Shown: piece after piece, positions 1 through 11,420 of the stretch
Layout: each line of letters opens with the position of its first letter
How positions within the stretch are numbered: position 1 is the first letter of the stretch
Source of the DNA: Xiphydria camelus
Taxonomy: Eukaryota; Arthropoda; Insecta; Hymenoptera; Xiphydriidae
NCBI GenBank assembly: GCA_963678675.1
Contig: OY783194.1
Location: 7,927,744 to 7,991,743 of the forward strand
Length of the DNA: 64,000 nt
Direction: 5' to 3'
Program-made: the position numbers and the translations under genes
Notes under the pieces: generated by a model
The model's database searches: none
What the model saw: the letters and a program-made list of their open reading frames with translations, nothing else
What the model was told of the DNA's origin: nothing

Positions 1-973
1 CCGGTTGTCGGCTGAGAACAATCTTTTGGGTACTAAAAGTGAAAGAGTTAAAAAACCAGAGAAAAATTGCGTCGATCAAAAAAAAAATTTTTTTAATAAT
101 TTTATTTACACTTGATTTAAACAAATGTCGTATTTTCATAGCTGGCCGCTTTTTAAAAATTTGAAAAGAAGCAAGCATATACTTCGAAATCCTCTCTTTC
201 AAGAACCTATTAATTGAGTTGTTGAAATAATAATTTAGTAGTCTTGTAGTTAACGTTTCACTTTTTCATATGGCAGATCAGTTCAAGAATTCAATCCAAA
301 ATGAACTCATTTCCTTCCCGATGGAAGAAAACTCACCACCTTTTCTCGAGGTTTCCATTGAGCAATGACAAAACAATGTCATTGGCGAAGAGTGAGCTCC
401 TTACCTTTCGGTAAAATTGATGTATAATGAAGTAATTTAGTAATTCAACGGTGTAGTTTTAGATAATTGTTGAAATTCCATGCCATAAATTTAAGTAATA
501 ATACGCATACAGGTAAGCAAGAGGTATACGTAGCATTAGTAGTACCGGTGGGTTCGACTGGCTTGGTGACACGCTGCCGGTAGTCCAGACAACGAAGGAA
601 AAATAGGAGGAAAAATTGACGCGGAGCCAAATTTTGGCACAATGGTAGGGGAAGGTGTCAATAAGAATATACTAAAAGTCCTGGTGGGTGGGAGTGGAGC
701 TAAGGGGGGGGGGGGGGGGTCTAAAGGTCCCCTTTGTCAGTTTTCCGTTAATAACTCGTAAACTACTACCTCTAACGAAAAAAAGTTCAATAACAAATTA
801 ATCTACATAAAATTCTCTACAAGAAAGGTCTAATACACTTTTTCGCTAGGATCAATACTTCAAGAGATATGGAGGGGGAAAATGGAAAATTAAAAAAATC
901 GGTTTCATGGTTAAAAATGAAATGTTTATTGTTAAAAATGAAATGATTAATGTTCAAGGTTATACCTTGAACA

Positions 974-2128
974 TTAATTTTCGTCAGAATCTGAATCTTC
1001 ATCATCATCGATGATGTCTTGGATGGGGGCTCCGTTCGTACATGAGCTGAGGCACACGCCGCAGGCTCCGGAGTAGGCAATTCCCGCTTTGCGGCAACCG
1101 CAGCGCACTCTACACCCAGTCGTGCATCGGCAAAAGATCATGTTCAAAACGGAAGCGGGTGCCACAGAGTCGTTCGTGGTAACTGGGTTGAGGATCCCAT
1201 CTGCTCCCATGTCCCAGCCCTATTGGGTAGGTGGTAAGGGGCTTACCGAGCCACTGTTGTATCTGTAAGAAAGTAATCAGACTAAGGTAAGTATTTAGCA
1301 GAAATTATTATAATATTTGTAATTTTAAGAAACCTGTATTTAACAACTATATGTAAATGAATTTACCTGTAGATATACTCTGAGCGAGTGTTGCTTTGAA
1401 GCTCCTCTGGTGAGAGGAAGAGTGGCTACGTCCCTTTGATGGTCTTCATATCTGGTACTTCCCCCGTAATCTGTTCCAACAACTCGTCCATAGAGAATTG
1501 GCAGTTACCATTCTCTTCAATGTAATCGTAGATTTCTTCCATTGCTTCTCTAATATCCCTTCATCTTGAGGACGTCCAGCTTTTCTTTTTGAGAGAGCAG
1601 CGGCGAACATGCATTTTTTGTAACAATCCTCATAATATATTGCATCAACTGCGTATAGATCCCCAATAGTGTAGATACGTCTTACTACGTCGTTTCCCCA
1701 CTCATCCTTTCTTTTCTGCCCACGAACGATAATGGAATTGTGAAATGTAGTCGTACCAACATTATAAACTGTTCGACGCCTAGCATAAGGTTTCTTTCTC
1801 TCCTTCTCTTCGTCATATGTTTCTGTGCAGAAAAAACACATTGTTTTGAAATCGAATTTCACTTGCCCTGAACGCAAAGACGAGGCATCACGTGATGTTG
1901 AAGGTTGCTCTGAAAGAGTTTCTCTCAAAGACCTCTTTATTGAGTCACTTCTGACGTATTCTTTTCTGCAAGAATGGTGAACAACACCACTTGTCTTACT
2001 CCTGAAACCTTTCTCTTTCCCATCTTTCCTTAACACGCTTGCCTTCACTAATCCAACTATCCCTTTTTCCCGACATTACACAAATCACTTTCAACTTCAC
2101 CGTCACAAATTAAACACTTCTCAGCCAT
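974..2128 (-). pseudogene. Decayed zinc-module / Cys-rich-tail element protein
   Basis: Reading leftwards from ATG at 2128: a first zinc module with CLIC, then HHSCRKEYV; a second with CFFC, then VDAIYYEDCYKKC; then a Lys/Arg-rich stretch and a segment ending CQFSMDELL. A GT-AG intron fits at 1366-1263 with donor CAG/GTAAAT. After splicing, the frame runs into PPTQ-stop-GWD, where the stop TAG was probably TGG, and on through CRCTTGCRVRCGCRKAG to an acidic end (DDDEDSDSDEN). Frameshifts occur near 2060 and 1550, and there is a further stop near 1437. The order CxxC, HxxC, CxxC, Yx3C, CQFS matches the open gene at 63302. From memory of invertebrate genomes, such proteins are often over 1000 residues, so the middle has probably been deleted. 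Function unknown. Confidence 0.75.
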
Positions 2129-2629
2129 AGTCACTTACTACTTGAATGCACTAACGACGATTCGCGATATCTTAACTTGACTGGGAGTGAGGTTGAGACG
2201 CGGAACACGATACTATAATGGGTGATAATACACTGATGAAGATGCGGTTTGTCCCAGCTTATATATTAGCGACGTTTGGTCGATAGAGGGGATTGCGTGG
2301 GCGACGCTATGCACCCGGATTGGCCGAAAGAAGAATGGCGGTTGAACGGGCGATGACGCTCATTACGAGCCATCTGGTAATTACCTTCCGGGGGGTCGTT
2401 AGGTAATCACGGTCCGGAAAAAGCCCGGGACCGAGGTATTAATGACCTATGTTCCCTGAAATAAATCTGCTTCACCGATCGAAAGATTAACCCCAGGTGA
2501 TTACCGGACGATCCCCGGGAAGGTAATTAGGAGTATCATTTAGGATTACTTTTGAAGGAATGTCACATAAATCAAAGAGAGTTATTCCTAGTTAAATACT
2601 GCCAAGCGGCATATAGCAGGTTCTCCACA

Positions 2630-2985
2630 TACCCGACCAGAAATTTGGCTTGACATGCCTGTTGTCACATCAGGCCCGGGTAAGGCATACGCACGGCATG
2701 CCGGATCCGGTTTGCCGTGGCTGCGCCGTACCCGGCCCGGGTAAGGTATACGCACGGCATGCCGGATCCGGTTTGCCGTGGCTGCGACTTACCCGGCCCG
2801 GGTAAGGCATACGCACGACATGCCGGATCTGGTTTGCCGTGGCTGCGCCGTACCCGGCCCGGATAAGGCATACGCACGGCATGCCGGATCCGATTTGCCG
2901 TGGCTGCGCCGTACCCGTCTCGGGTAAGGCATACGCACGGCATGCCGGATCCGGTTTGCCGTGGCTGCGCCGTACCCGGCCCTGA
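2630..2985. repeat. 61-bp GC-rich minisatellite
   Basis: Five full units and a partial one with exact 61-bp spacing: CCCGGG-type boundaries fall at 2675, 2736, 2797, 2858, 2919 and 2980. Each unit contains GGCATGCCGGATCCGG. The array begins with TACCCGACCAGAAATTT, the same terminus as the MITE at 3326, so it probably expanded inside a relative of that MITE. Because 61 is not a multiple of three, the long open frames here are artefacts. Confidence 0.9.
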
Positions 2986-3074
2986 TCAGGCTAATCCACG
3001 GTAAACCTTTTTTTTTTTATAGAAGGGGAAATGCGTTTAAGCACCGTAAACGGTAAACCTAGTCCAGTCAGTCA

Positions 3075-3270
3075 ATCCACGCTGTGGCGGTCTGACGCCA
3101 GATGGCGCCGACCCTCTCGGCTCTCGGTAGTAAAACGGCGGTACAGTACTGTATACCTAAGAGGACCACAGAGCGTCTAAGGCAGGAGTCGGCCTAGCCT
3201 TACTGACGAGTCCACAGGCCGACTCCGGGTCGAAATGACGAACTCACTCGTCTGCCACAGGCAATTTTTG
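3075..3270. repeat. GC-rich dispersed repeat (intact form)
   Basis: This stretch contains GCGCCGACCCTCTCGG and, ~95 bases later, GTCGGCCTAGCCTTACTG. The same two halves occur at 10605-10735 and 11258-11345, separated there by about 520 bases, so this copy approximates the uninterrupted state. Identity of the repeat unknown. Confidence 0.6.
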
Positions 3271-3325
3271 AAAGCGATTTTGTTTATATATAAAAATAAA
3301 CAATTATCGTATGGAAAATTTAGAG

Positions 3326-3562
3326 TACCCGACCAGAAATTTCGATACTTGTCACGTCAGGACCGAATAAGGCAACCTTATCCGGCCCTGGTCAAGCATG
3401 TAACGCGTTGTCACATCAGGGCCGAATCCGGTAACCGGATGTAACAACGCGTTACATGCTTGACCAGGGCCGGGTAAGATTGCCTGACAAGGGCCTGACT
3501 TTCAAGATCAGGCTGCCTGAACCGGCCCTGATGTGACAAGTATCGAAATTTCTGGTCGGGTA
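3326..3562. mobile_element. 237-bp palindromic MITE
   Basis: Ends are TACCCGACCAGAAATTTCG and its inverse. The arms include GCATGTAACGCGTTG and nearly meet, so a single strand would form a long hairpin. No coding capacity. No clear target duplication. Confidence 0.8.
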
Positions 3563-4779
3563 GCAGGTTTTAACTTGACAACGTCGATATATTACATGAT
3601 TACACTTACATGCAGTAAAGTCATGAAAATGTGGTCTGAGCATAGTTAATTTATCATTAAAATTTGATTTTTAACAATAAAAACCAATTTTTTTATTGTT
3701 CCATTTCCCCCCCTCCATATCTCCTGATGTATTGATCCTAGCGAAAAAGCTATGCTTTTATATCTTTACCTAGCAACTATTCTCTGATTTTTCAACTGTT
3801 TCACTTGTAGTACCCAAAAGATTGTTCTAAGCCGACAACCGGTTTGACAGTTATAATTAAATTATAATTAAATTTTAATGAATAAAATCAGCGTTATTTT
3901 TCAAGTGGCTGTAAAATCAACAATTTTAAAAATTTTGAAAAATTCTTCGAGATACGCTTAAACATCAATAAAGACTACAACCAAGCACAATAACACAAAT
4001 ACAATACGCTACAATATATCCAAATTTGAGCGAAATCCGAAATGTTACTCCAAAAAGTGTCCGATTTGGTATGGAATGACCCTTATGCACTCTCTTATGC
4101 ACTCGCCACATGTTCTCTCTCGCACTTGCGTATTTTCTATCCCTATCAAACTGCCTTGAAAACACTTCGTACAGCTTATTCGATTCAGAGGCACAGTCTG
4201 ACTTTTTGTATAATATCAACTTACAAGTACAAGGGAAGATCGCAAGATGTCAAATCGATATCGAATCAACACCGATGCAATTTGGTTTAAAATATTTTAA
4301 AGACAGCCTAAAGCAAAGCATTAGTCCCAACCTTTGCGATATCCTTTCCCTATAGTCAGCGACAGCCAGACCTTCGTTTTTTTATAAAGGCTGAAAGTTT
4401 CTCAGTGTATGTCCCTAATAGAGGTAAGACCGATCCCCGAATATGAAGTTTGGATCATGGTAGCTTTGGCAGGTAACAGGTGGCACAGGTGTAAAAAATG
4501 GACCTCAACTTCGTTAAAGTATAAAGCTCAGTTTTTATATATTTTATTCGGAATAATATTAGAAATCACGTCGTCCATTGCTAGATACTCAGTGTGGTTC
4601 CAACCCCCTGCCAGACACCCTTAAACTATAAGAAATTGTAATTATACTTTCGTCATAGTATAAAAGCTAAATTTTGTATATGTTATTTGGAGAACTATCA
4701 AAAGATGTTTCCTCAGTAGCCAGACAGTTTTGATTTTTCCTACATCTTGCCAGACACATTGAAAGTCTGCCGTAGTAGT

Positions 4780-5343
4780 CCGTCAGATAGTGACAGATTC
4801 TGGTGCCCCATTTTCGTATACAAGCCTCGAAGAGGGTTGAAAAGTACTTCGATTTTGAGTAGAAGAAGGGAAATTTACGAATGGTCCCTGGGGATAACAT
4901 ATGGAAAATTCAGTTTCTTAACAAAAAAATAAAAGGTGTCTCTTGCCCATTTTTTCACGCAAGCCTTGTTCACTAAATGATTAATTAATAAAACCTAGCT
5001 TCGGAAAACCAAAGGCTTGAGTGTTGCAGGTGGCTAAAGGGTTGAAATAAGGGCGTAACCTTGTAAGGAAAAATCGAGATTTTTTGACCGATTTTCCCAC
5101 ACAAGCCTTTGATTTCCGAAGCCAGGTTTTATTAATTAATCATTTAGTGAACAAGGCTTGCGTGAAAAAATTGGCAAGAGATACCTTTTATTTTTTTGTT
5201 AAGAAAAGTCGAATTTTCCATATGTTATCCCCAGGGACCATTCGTAAATTTCCCTTCAGTCTACTCAAAATCGAAGTACTTTTCAACCCTCTTCGAGGCT
5301 TGTATGCGAAAATGGGGCACAAGAATCTGTCACTATCTGACGG
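4780..5343. mobile_element. Foldback element, inner unit
   Basis: It starts with CCGTCAGATAGTGACAG and ends with the inverse. The arms keep pairing inward to a centre near 5060, with a shared inner core ATTAATTAATAAAACC. No coding signal. Confidence 0.75.
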
Positions 5344-5349
5344 TCTATA

Positions 5350-5895
5350 GGTGCGAGCGCGAGGAACTATATATGCAAGCGGATACGAGTGAAATAGTGA
5401 GTTCGGTCTATTGCGATCTTTTGTTGCGCATCTTTCATTTACTCAGTATCATGTGTTGAACAGTGTTTTTGGATTTATCGGAAAATTTAATTATATAGAA
5501 TTATTTATCACTAAGAAATAAATTTTCAAAAAATGATTCAGTAGAATTTTCATGTCAATAAATCAATGCAACAAAAATTTAATAAATTAATCAATAATGT
5601 TTTGATATGATTTCAAATATGTATTACTGGATTTAAAGAAATATTTAATGATTTTAATCATTGTCGTCGATATCTTCATTATCTTCGTCACTACTACTCC
5701 ACTCCGTGGCAAAATAAATGTTACATGACACCTTTATCCACGTGTGTCTTCAATTAAATTTTCCGATAAATCCAAAAAACACTGTTCAACACAGGATACT
5801 GAGTAAATGAAAGATGCGCAACAAAAGATCGTAATAGACCGAACTCACTATTTCACTCGCACCCGCTTGTATATATAGTGCCACGCGCTCGCACC
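5350..5895. mobile_element. Foldback MITE with TATA duplication
   Basis: The termini GGTGCGAGCGCG and CGCGCTCGCACC are flanked by TATA at 5346-5349 and 5896-5899. The arms pair over about 130 bases each (shared core AGTGAGTTCGGTCTATT). No protein coding seen. The duplication TATA (or TA) would fit several superfamilies. Confidence 0.75.
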
Positions 5896-6353
5896 TATAC
5901 TAATATACTACGGCAGACTTTCAATGTGTCTGGCAAGATGTAGGAACCATCGAAACTGTCTGGCTACTGAGGAAACATCTTTTGATAGTTCCCCAAATAA
6001 CATATATAAAATTTAGCTTTTACACTATGACGAAAGTTTAATTACAATTTATTATAGTTTAAGGGTGTCTGGCAGGGGGTTGGAACCATACTAAGTGTCT
6101 GGCAATGGACGACGTGATTTCTAATATTATTCCGAATAAAATATATAAAAACTGAGCTTTATACTTTAACGAAAGTAAGGTCCATTTTTTTACACCTTTG
6201 CCACCTGTTACCTGCCAAAGCCACCATGATCCAAACTTCATATTCGGGGATCGTTCTTACCTCTATTAGGGACATACACTGAGAAACTTTCAGCCTTTAT
6301 AAAATAACGAAGGTCTGGCTGTCGCTGGCTCTTGCTCTACTATCTTGCCGCCC

Positions 6354-6499
6354 TACCTCAGAGCCGAACTATGTTAAGTCCATTTTTGCCGGAAATTGGT
6401 TTTATATGTTAAATAATAATATTAATATTTAATTAATATTTTCAACTCAATTATCTCAAAACTACCTTTTTGGACTTAACATAGTTCGGCTCTGAGGTA
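6354..6499. mobile_element. Short hairpin MITE
   Basis: The 146-bp segment begins TACCTCAGAGCCGAACTATG and ends with the inverse. It sits in the right half of the surrounding palindrome and interrupts its pairing. Confidence 0.7.
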
Positions 6500-6503
6500 C
6501 AGA

Positions 6504-6825
6504 TATAGAGAAATGAAATATTATGTTTATGGCTCAATTGCACCTAAACCTGTGAACCGATCGACTTGAAAATTAGCAGATGAATATTTTGGATGCCACA
6601 TTATAAAATAGATTATGTGCACCTAAAATTTTATAAACAAATTTTTTTTAAATTGCGAGCATAATTTTTTCTAAAAATTTTTAATCGTTTCAAACATTTC
6701 AGGGGTGCACAAAGTCTATTTTATAATACGACATCCAAACTATTCCTCTGCTAATTTTCAAGTCAATCGGTTCAGGGGTTCGGGTGTGATTGAGTGACAA
6801 GCATATAACGTTTCGTTTCTCTATA
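6504..6825. mobile_element. Foldback MITE
   Basis: Ends TATAGAGAAA and TTTCTCTATA. The inner arms share AAAATTAGCAGATGAATA in opposite orientations. AT-rich, no coding. Confidence 0.7.
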
Positions 6826-6965
6826 CTCATATTAGTAAGTATAGGGAAAGGATGTCGTAAAGCTTGGGACTAGCGCTTTATTTAAATCTTTCTTTAAGAC
6901 ATTTCAAAACAAATTGCATCGGTGTTGACGCGATATCAATTTGGCACCTCGGGAACTTCCCTTAT

Positions 6966-7598
6966 TAATAGAAATCGGCGACGTTGTAGAAGAGTTAGCT
7001 GATTAAATATATTTTTTTTTCGCGAAGACTCACATTCTTCGAACTATAAGTACCCCATCCTCGTCCTATCTCCGTATAAGACTATGTACAGGAACCATTG
7101 ATGCGTTGAATTGAGGGTTAATGTATTTTCGACACATATCTCAGAGCGATATATAATATATTTTGTGACGCTACCCGAGTCGAAAAAAAAAATAAAGTCT
7201 ATTCACAAAGCCTATTATATCTTAAAGAAAAACACGCTTTGAGCCTCTTTTATCCTATGCTAAAACTGAAGACCTCTACTGAAACCAAATAACCTATTTA
7301 TATAAATCCGTATTTGAGCCTCGAGGTCCTTCAAGCTACGTATAATCGAGTCAGAGCCTACTTATCACCTCAATGTCCTACAGATTTTACTGAATTTTAA
7401 ACCTATATAAAACCATCAAATCCTAAGTTGGAAGTAAATCCAAATACATTTACATCTCGCAAAATCGGCGGCGTTGCGTGCGCATCGCCTCAGCTGTCTA
7501 CTAAAGAAGCGTATAGAGCCCTTAAATTAAGGTTAGCGTCAGTGGCGATCAGTTCGGTTCACGCGTAATTTTTTGGTTAAGAAGCCGTCAGCATTTAA
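6966..7598. other. No gene recognised
   Basis: AT-rich and without a plausible coding exon. One short stretch near 7160-7200 (CGACTCGGGT in inverse form next to a T run) recurs near 16257-16280, so this is probably old repeat sequence. Confidence 0.5.
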
Positions 7599-7872
7599 TG
7601 TTAACGTGCAAACGTTTCTTTAGTGCACGTTGAGTGTAAACGTTTTTTTTAGTGCACGTTGAGTGTAAACGTGGGTTATTTGTGTCCAGTCTCATTTTCT
7701 TAAATGCGCTCCGAAAAATTGCAAAAGGATTCCTGTAGAAAAAAACCACAAAAGCAGCAAACAGGATCGAATTGTTTAAATATATAACCATAACGGATTT
7801 GTGTACTGCATCACGCAAATGGTTAAAAATCGCGTGGACACGAATGACCCACGTTTACACGGAATGGGTTAA
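7599..7872. mobile_element. MITE-like inverted repeat with 29-bp tandem
   Basis: Two copies of AGTGCACGTTGAGTGTAAACG start at 7622 and 7651. The segment 7665-7690 pairs with 7833-7858 (core ACGTGGGT.A.T.GTGTCCA). The right edge ends in a TTAA at 7869-7872, which suggests a piggyBac-type unit. The left boundary is uncertain. Confidence 0.5.
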
Positions 7873-8197
7873 AACATTCGGGGCAAGATCTTTGGAATAA
7901 TGACCTACGAGCAGGAAATAAGTATTATCCAGTTTTCTGCATAGAAGGGTAAGTATTAATAGCTAATTTAATGAAATTATTTGCAAGAGGCAGATAGATG
8001 AATAAGTTTCTTTATTATCGCATATGCTTGTCTTTCATAGAGTTGCAGATCTAGCGTTATTGATGCAGCCAGGATGGAAAAATTGCCCGGATGAGGTACA
8101 CAAGGTTCAGGAAGGCTAGATATTCCATCGACTCGGAGGCAAAGTAACATGGAAAGGAGACCGTAGGCATTGGTCAGTGCGGCAGCGCAGCTATCGA
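7873..8197 (+). other. Possible orphan exon pair (unknown protein)
   Basis: An open frame from 7873 ends at a good donor (GG/GTAAGT, 7948/7949). A polypyrimidine tract and TTTCATAG acceptor end at 8040. Joining the two keeps the frame, giving AGNKYYPVFCIEG followed by VADLALLMQPGWKNC. The frame then breaks near 8118, after which KVTWKGDRRHWSVRQ can be read up to another good donor (CGA/GTAAGT at 8197/8198). I do not recognise the protein. It could be a host-gene relic or part of an element gene. The evidence is only frame plus splice-site agreement. Confidence 0.35.
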
Positions 8198-8502
8198 GTA
8201 AGTAACGTCCCTGAGATTAACAGTAGGCAGCGAAAAAAAAAAATTAATATCTTATAAGGAGTATTATATCGAATCCGTATTTCAGATCAGAGGAAGGAGC
8301 ATGAGATCTGATGTCCCACAGGCTACGTCATAGGACCATGCAGAGCAATCCAGTCGTCATTGAAGATTTGACTCCACATCTCCCGAAGACTCTTCGACAA
8401 CGATATCCAATTCCATTTGAGAGGAATGTGTGTTTTCTCCAGTGCCATTAGACGCTGAATAATTCTTTGTGGCATTCAACGTGTTAAAACAAGGAATTAC
8501 AA
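8198..8502. other. No gene recognised
   Basis: No coding signal. The last 60 bases (8441-8502) recur nearly unchanged at 14157-14215, inside another palindrome. Confidence 0.5.
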
Positions 8503-8640
8503 CCCAAGTAGCAGAAGATATCTGTCAGACATCCCGAGTCGCAGATTTTGACCTGTTCCATTCTGAATAGACCTGCTTTAAGGTCTGTTTAGACCTGGGT
8601 AGACCTGGTAGAGTCTTAGAATACCTGTAAAGGGATGTAA

Positions 8641-10150
8641 AAAAAGGCGGCATGTTCATTCAGTGCCAACAAAAATTGATACGTAAAATACTCTCCAAAA
8701 AAGATTTGAAATCAATTAAGATCGCCATGTTCAAGATTTATGTATTAAAAGTAAAAGGCATCATTTGAAAGGAAAATTATTGTCAATCAAGTTACTAAAA
8801 AATTCGACTAAAAAAATTTATAAACAAATTCTAATAAAAAAGAACTTGCCACGTTTAAGTTTTCATATTTTGTCCACTATGCCGAATAATTGGTAGTGCT
8901 TGGACGGTGCTAAAGTGATTCATAAATTGCACTGCCGAAGTCAAATTCAGAGAAATTCAGAAGGCCCCCGCCTGATCGGTTTCTCGTACGACATTCTGTG
9001 TACTGGTGGTAGCATATAAGTGTATGAATTTATTTAAAATCATAAGTGCATAAACATCGAGTATAATTCTGTGTCTGAATTTTTTATTTTGAAGGGAAAA
9101 AACGCGGCATATTCTTGTTTATTAAAATTTTTTTATAAATTTTTTTAGTCGAATTTTTTAGTAACTTGATTTACAATAATTTTCCTTTAAAATGATGCCT
9201 TTTACTTTTAATACATAAATCTTGAACATGGCGATCTTAATTGATTTCAAATCTTTTTTGGAGAGTATTTTACGTATCAATTTTTGTTGGCACTGAATGA
9301 ACATGCCGCTTTTTTTACAGAGAATCTATTTTTGTGGGGGGATTTCATTACTTTTTGGAATTTATTCATGAGAAAGATACGTACATGTAGAAGAATAGCT
9401 TTTTATTACCACAAAATTAAAGTCTCACATTTTATACCGATACGAGCCAATTAATTATAACCACGTTACTTTTGATTTATTCTCATGATATTTTGAAAGG
9501 GATTTATGGACTAGAGAGCCCTTATATTTTTCACTTTGCCTTAGTATTTTGGAGAAATAAAACATATACCGCTTTCGAATTTACAGACCATCGGATTTCT
9601 CTTATATTTTGGTCGTCTACAGAAATCCATGACGAAGTTTTACCTTGAACTCTCTCTCTCTAAGTCTACTCTTCCAATGACCATGACGAATTGTTTCATC
9701 ACATATAAAGATACCACTTATGACAGTATATATCGTCCCCTTCCTGCAAAAAGTCACTAACTGACATATTTTGTAAAATTCACCTAACTGGACCTAGTAG
9801 CTTAATTTTATTAAATCTTTAAATGGTAAAACTCACTAAGTGCTAAATGCGTTGGAAGTGAGCATGCGCGCATCATAAAAAGTCATGAACCGAAATATAA
9901 TACCGATATTATAGAGCAGAAACTACCTACTAAGTCAATTGATGATAAATGTTAGTTAGTGACTTTTTTCAGGAAGGGGACGATATGTTGTTACATATAT
10001 TAACTCGAGACGTTGAAATAGGTTTGAGAAATCCTTTTGCATGCACCGCTGAAATTTCGCCCTTACTCGTAAATAAATTTAATTTAATTATTACCACATC
10101 ATTTACAGCTTCGATGCTGACCTTACGACTCATTTCAGTCCGAGTAGAAC
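8641..10150 (+). mobile_element. Unnamed foldback family A, copy 1
   Basis: 8641-9316 is a palindrome with ends GGCGGCATGTTCATTCAGTG and inverse. Beyond it, 9317-10150 matches the inverse of 35041-35550 and also the segment after 16923. The family thus has a hairpin joined to a ~0.5-kb body. In the copy at 35041 the body has a frame with WISEDDQDIRKIRWP, degraded here. A 249-bp MITE interrupts this copy at 9734-9982. Confidence 0.7.
9734..9982. mobile_element. 249-bp MITE with ATAT duplication
   Basis: The ends CGTCCCCTTCCTG and inverse are flanked by ATAT on both sides (9730-9733, 9983-9986). The sister copy near 35140 lacks the insert and has a single ATAT, so target duplication and boundaries are supported by an empty site inside the window. 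Confidence 0.85.
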
Positions 10151-10604
10151 ATTAATTGCAAATATCATCATAAACATGCCAATGCGAATAAAAATCATCT
10201 ATTAACTGTTGCAGATCAAGTATTCCGTTGTGGTGTCTCTCCACATGCACTTAAATTTTCTTCATTGAGAAAGAGGAATTATTATAGCGGGAAAGGGAAG
10301 GAGTGAGGAATATGATGTTCATATTTTCTCAACTCATTTCCCTCTCTCTCTCTTTCAACGAAATGAATACAATAAAAATCTGACTTAAAATTTACTATCA
10401 TTTTCATAAATTAAGTTATTTAATACATTTAGTGGTTTTCAAATAATAATTAATTAATAGGGAACTTGCCTGTGTCAGATTTTTAAATACTTTTGGTATT
10501 TATCTACTCTTTAAACCTTAACAATAGGTATTTGTAAAAAATAAAATGATCAGTTATCTTGTTTAAATATTTTGTGATAGTTTGTGTTTAATTAAAGTTT
10601 GACA

Positions 10605-11345
10605 TGTGGCGACCCGTCATGCTTTGGCGGCCTAACGCCAGATAGCGCCGACCCTCTCGGCCCTCGGCTCGCGGCTCCTGGCCCCCGGCTGTCGGCTCTC
10701 TTGGTGGTAAAACGCCGGTAAATTACTATACACAGGGTGAGCCAAATGTATGGAAACGGTGGAATAACTTTCGAGGGAGACATTTTGAAGAAAAATGTTT
10801 CAAACAAAACATTTAGGATTTTTCCCTGGCCATCCAATAGTGATCTTGAATCTCACCATGAACTCGACCTTGAAGGTCATTCCAAGGTCAAGGTCGCTTT
10901 TTTAAATGGGAACCCCTATTTTTTATGGCGGATTTAGAAGGAGCGGAAAATTTTACATCCGAGTATGATCTTTGACCTTGACCTTTGATTCAAGGTAAAG
11001 GTCAACGATCAAATAGGAAAGTTTTAGGTTTTTCCCTGGCCATCTAATGGTAACCATGAATCTGACCTTGACCTCGACCTTGAAGTTCATTCCAAGTTCA
11101 AGGTATCTTTTTTAAATGGCAACCTACATTTTTTATGGTGTTAGCAACCGGCCACTTAAGGCAAGGTGACATGAGCACAAAATTTTGGATAAATCGGTGG
11201 ATATTCCAAAATTTTGCCACTATCTTGGATCCATCATCTTGTATTGAAGTATTTTCAAGTCGGCCTAGCCTTACTGTCGAGTCCATAGGCCGATTCCGGG
11301 TCGAAATGGCAAACGTAATTTTCGTTCGCCACAGACAATTTTTGA
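10605..11345. repeat. GC-rich dispersed repeat, interrupted copy
   Basis: The halves 10605-10735 and 11258-11345 match the continuous copy at 3075-3270. The ~520 bases between them are foreign. Confidence 0.6.
10737..11257. mobile_element. Insert rich in TCAAGGTCA-type sequence
   Basis: It lies between the two halves of the dispersed repeat. It begins near CAGGGTGAGCCAAATG and contains repeated GACCTTGACC / TCAAGGTCA strings at 10850-10900, 10970-11010 and 11062-11102, plus two GATTTTTCCCTGGCCATC-like phrases. The same vocabulary recurs at 36400-36480 and 43340-43440. No coding; superfamily unknown. Confidence 0.55.
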
Positions 11346-11420
11346 ACACGATTTTTCGACACGTGACGTTCATGACACTAAGTGAGTTAAATACAAATTA
11401 AATAACTGCATATTTATTTA

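Larger units (their letters stand above)
1..3842 (-). mobile_element. TIR element with zinc-module/Cys-tail gene
   Basis: The first ~65 bases and the last ~65 (3778-3842) are imperfect inverted repeats, both outer ends being CCGGTTGTCGGC. Inner inverted repeats also match (about 836-920 against 3650-3760), so the ends were longer before being interrupted. The element may extend left of the window, so the target duplication cannot be read. It carries one decayed minus-strand gene (974-2128), a 16-G run at 704-719, a 61-bp minisatellite and a nested 237-bp palindromic MITE. I read it as an internally deleted, non-autonomous derivative of a DNA transposon. The superfamily is not assigned. Confidence 0.8.
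4228..6965. mobile_element. Nested palindrome complex (~2.7 kb)
   Basis: The outer arms pair at 4228-4345 and 6838-6965 (shared core AAATTGCATCGGTGTTGA). They continue inward as 4357-4775 against 5905-6340. Four further inverted-repeat units lie inside (4780-5343, 5350-5895, 6354-6499, 6504-6825). Open frames here are mirror images in the two arms and resemble no protein I know. I interpret this as foldback elements inserted into one another. Confidence 0.75.

Noticed and set aside
2665..2943. Overlapping open frames of 70-92 codons
   Set aside because: They run through the 61-bp tandem repeat, which rotates frame each unit; no protein constraint is implied.
2630..2985. CRISPR-like regular repeats
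   Set aside because: Units are directly adjacent 61-mers without unique spacers, and the context is a eukaryotic transposon.
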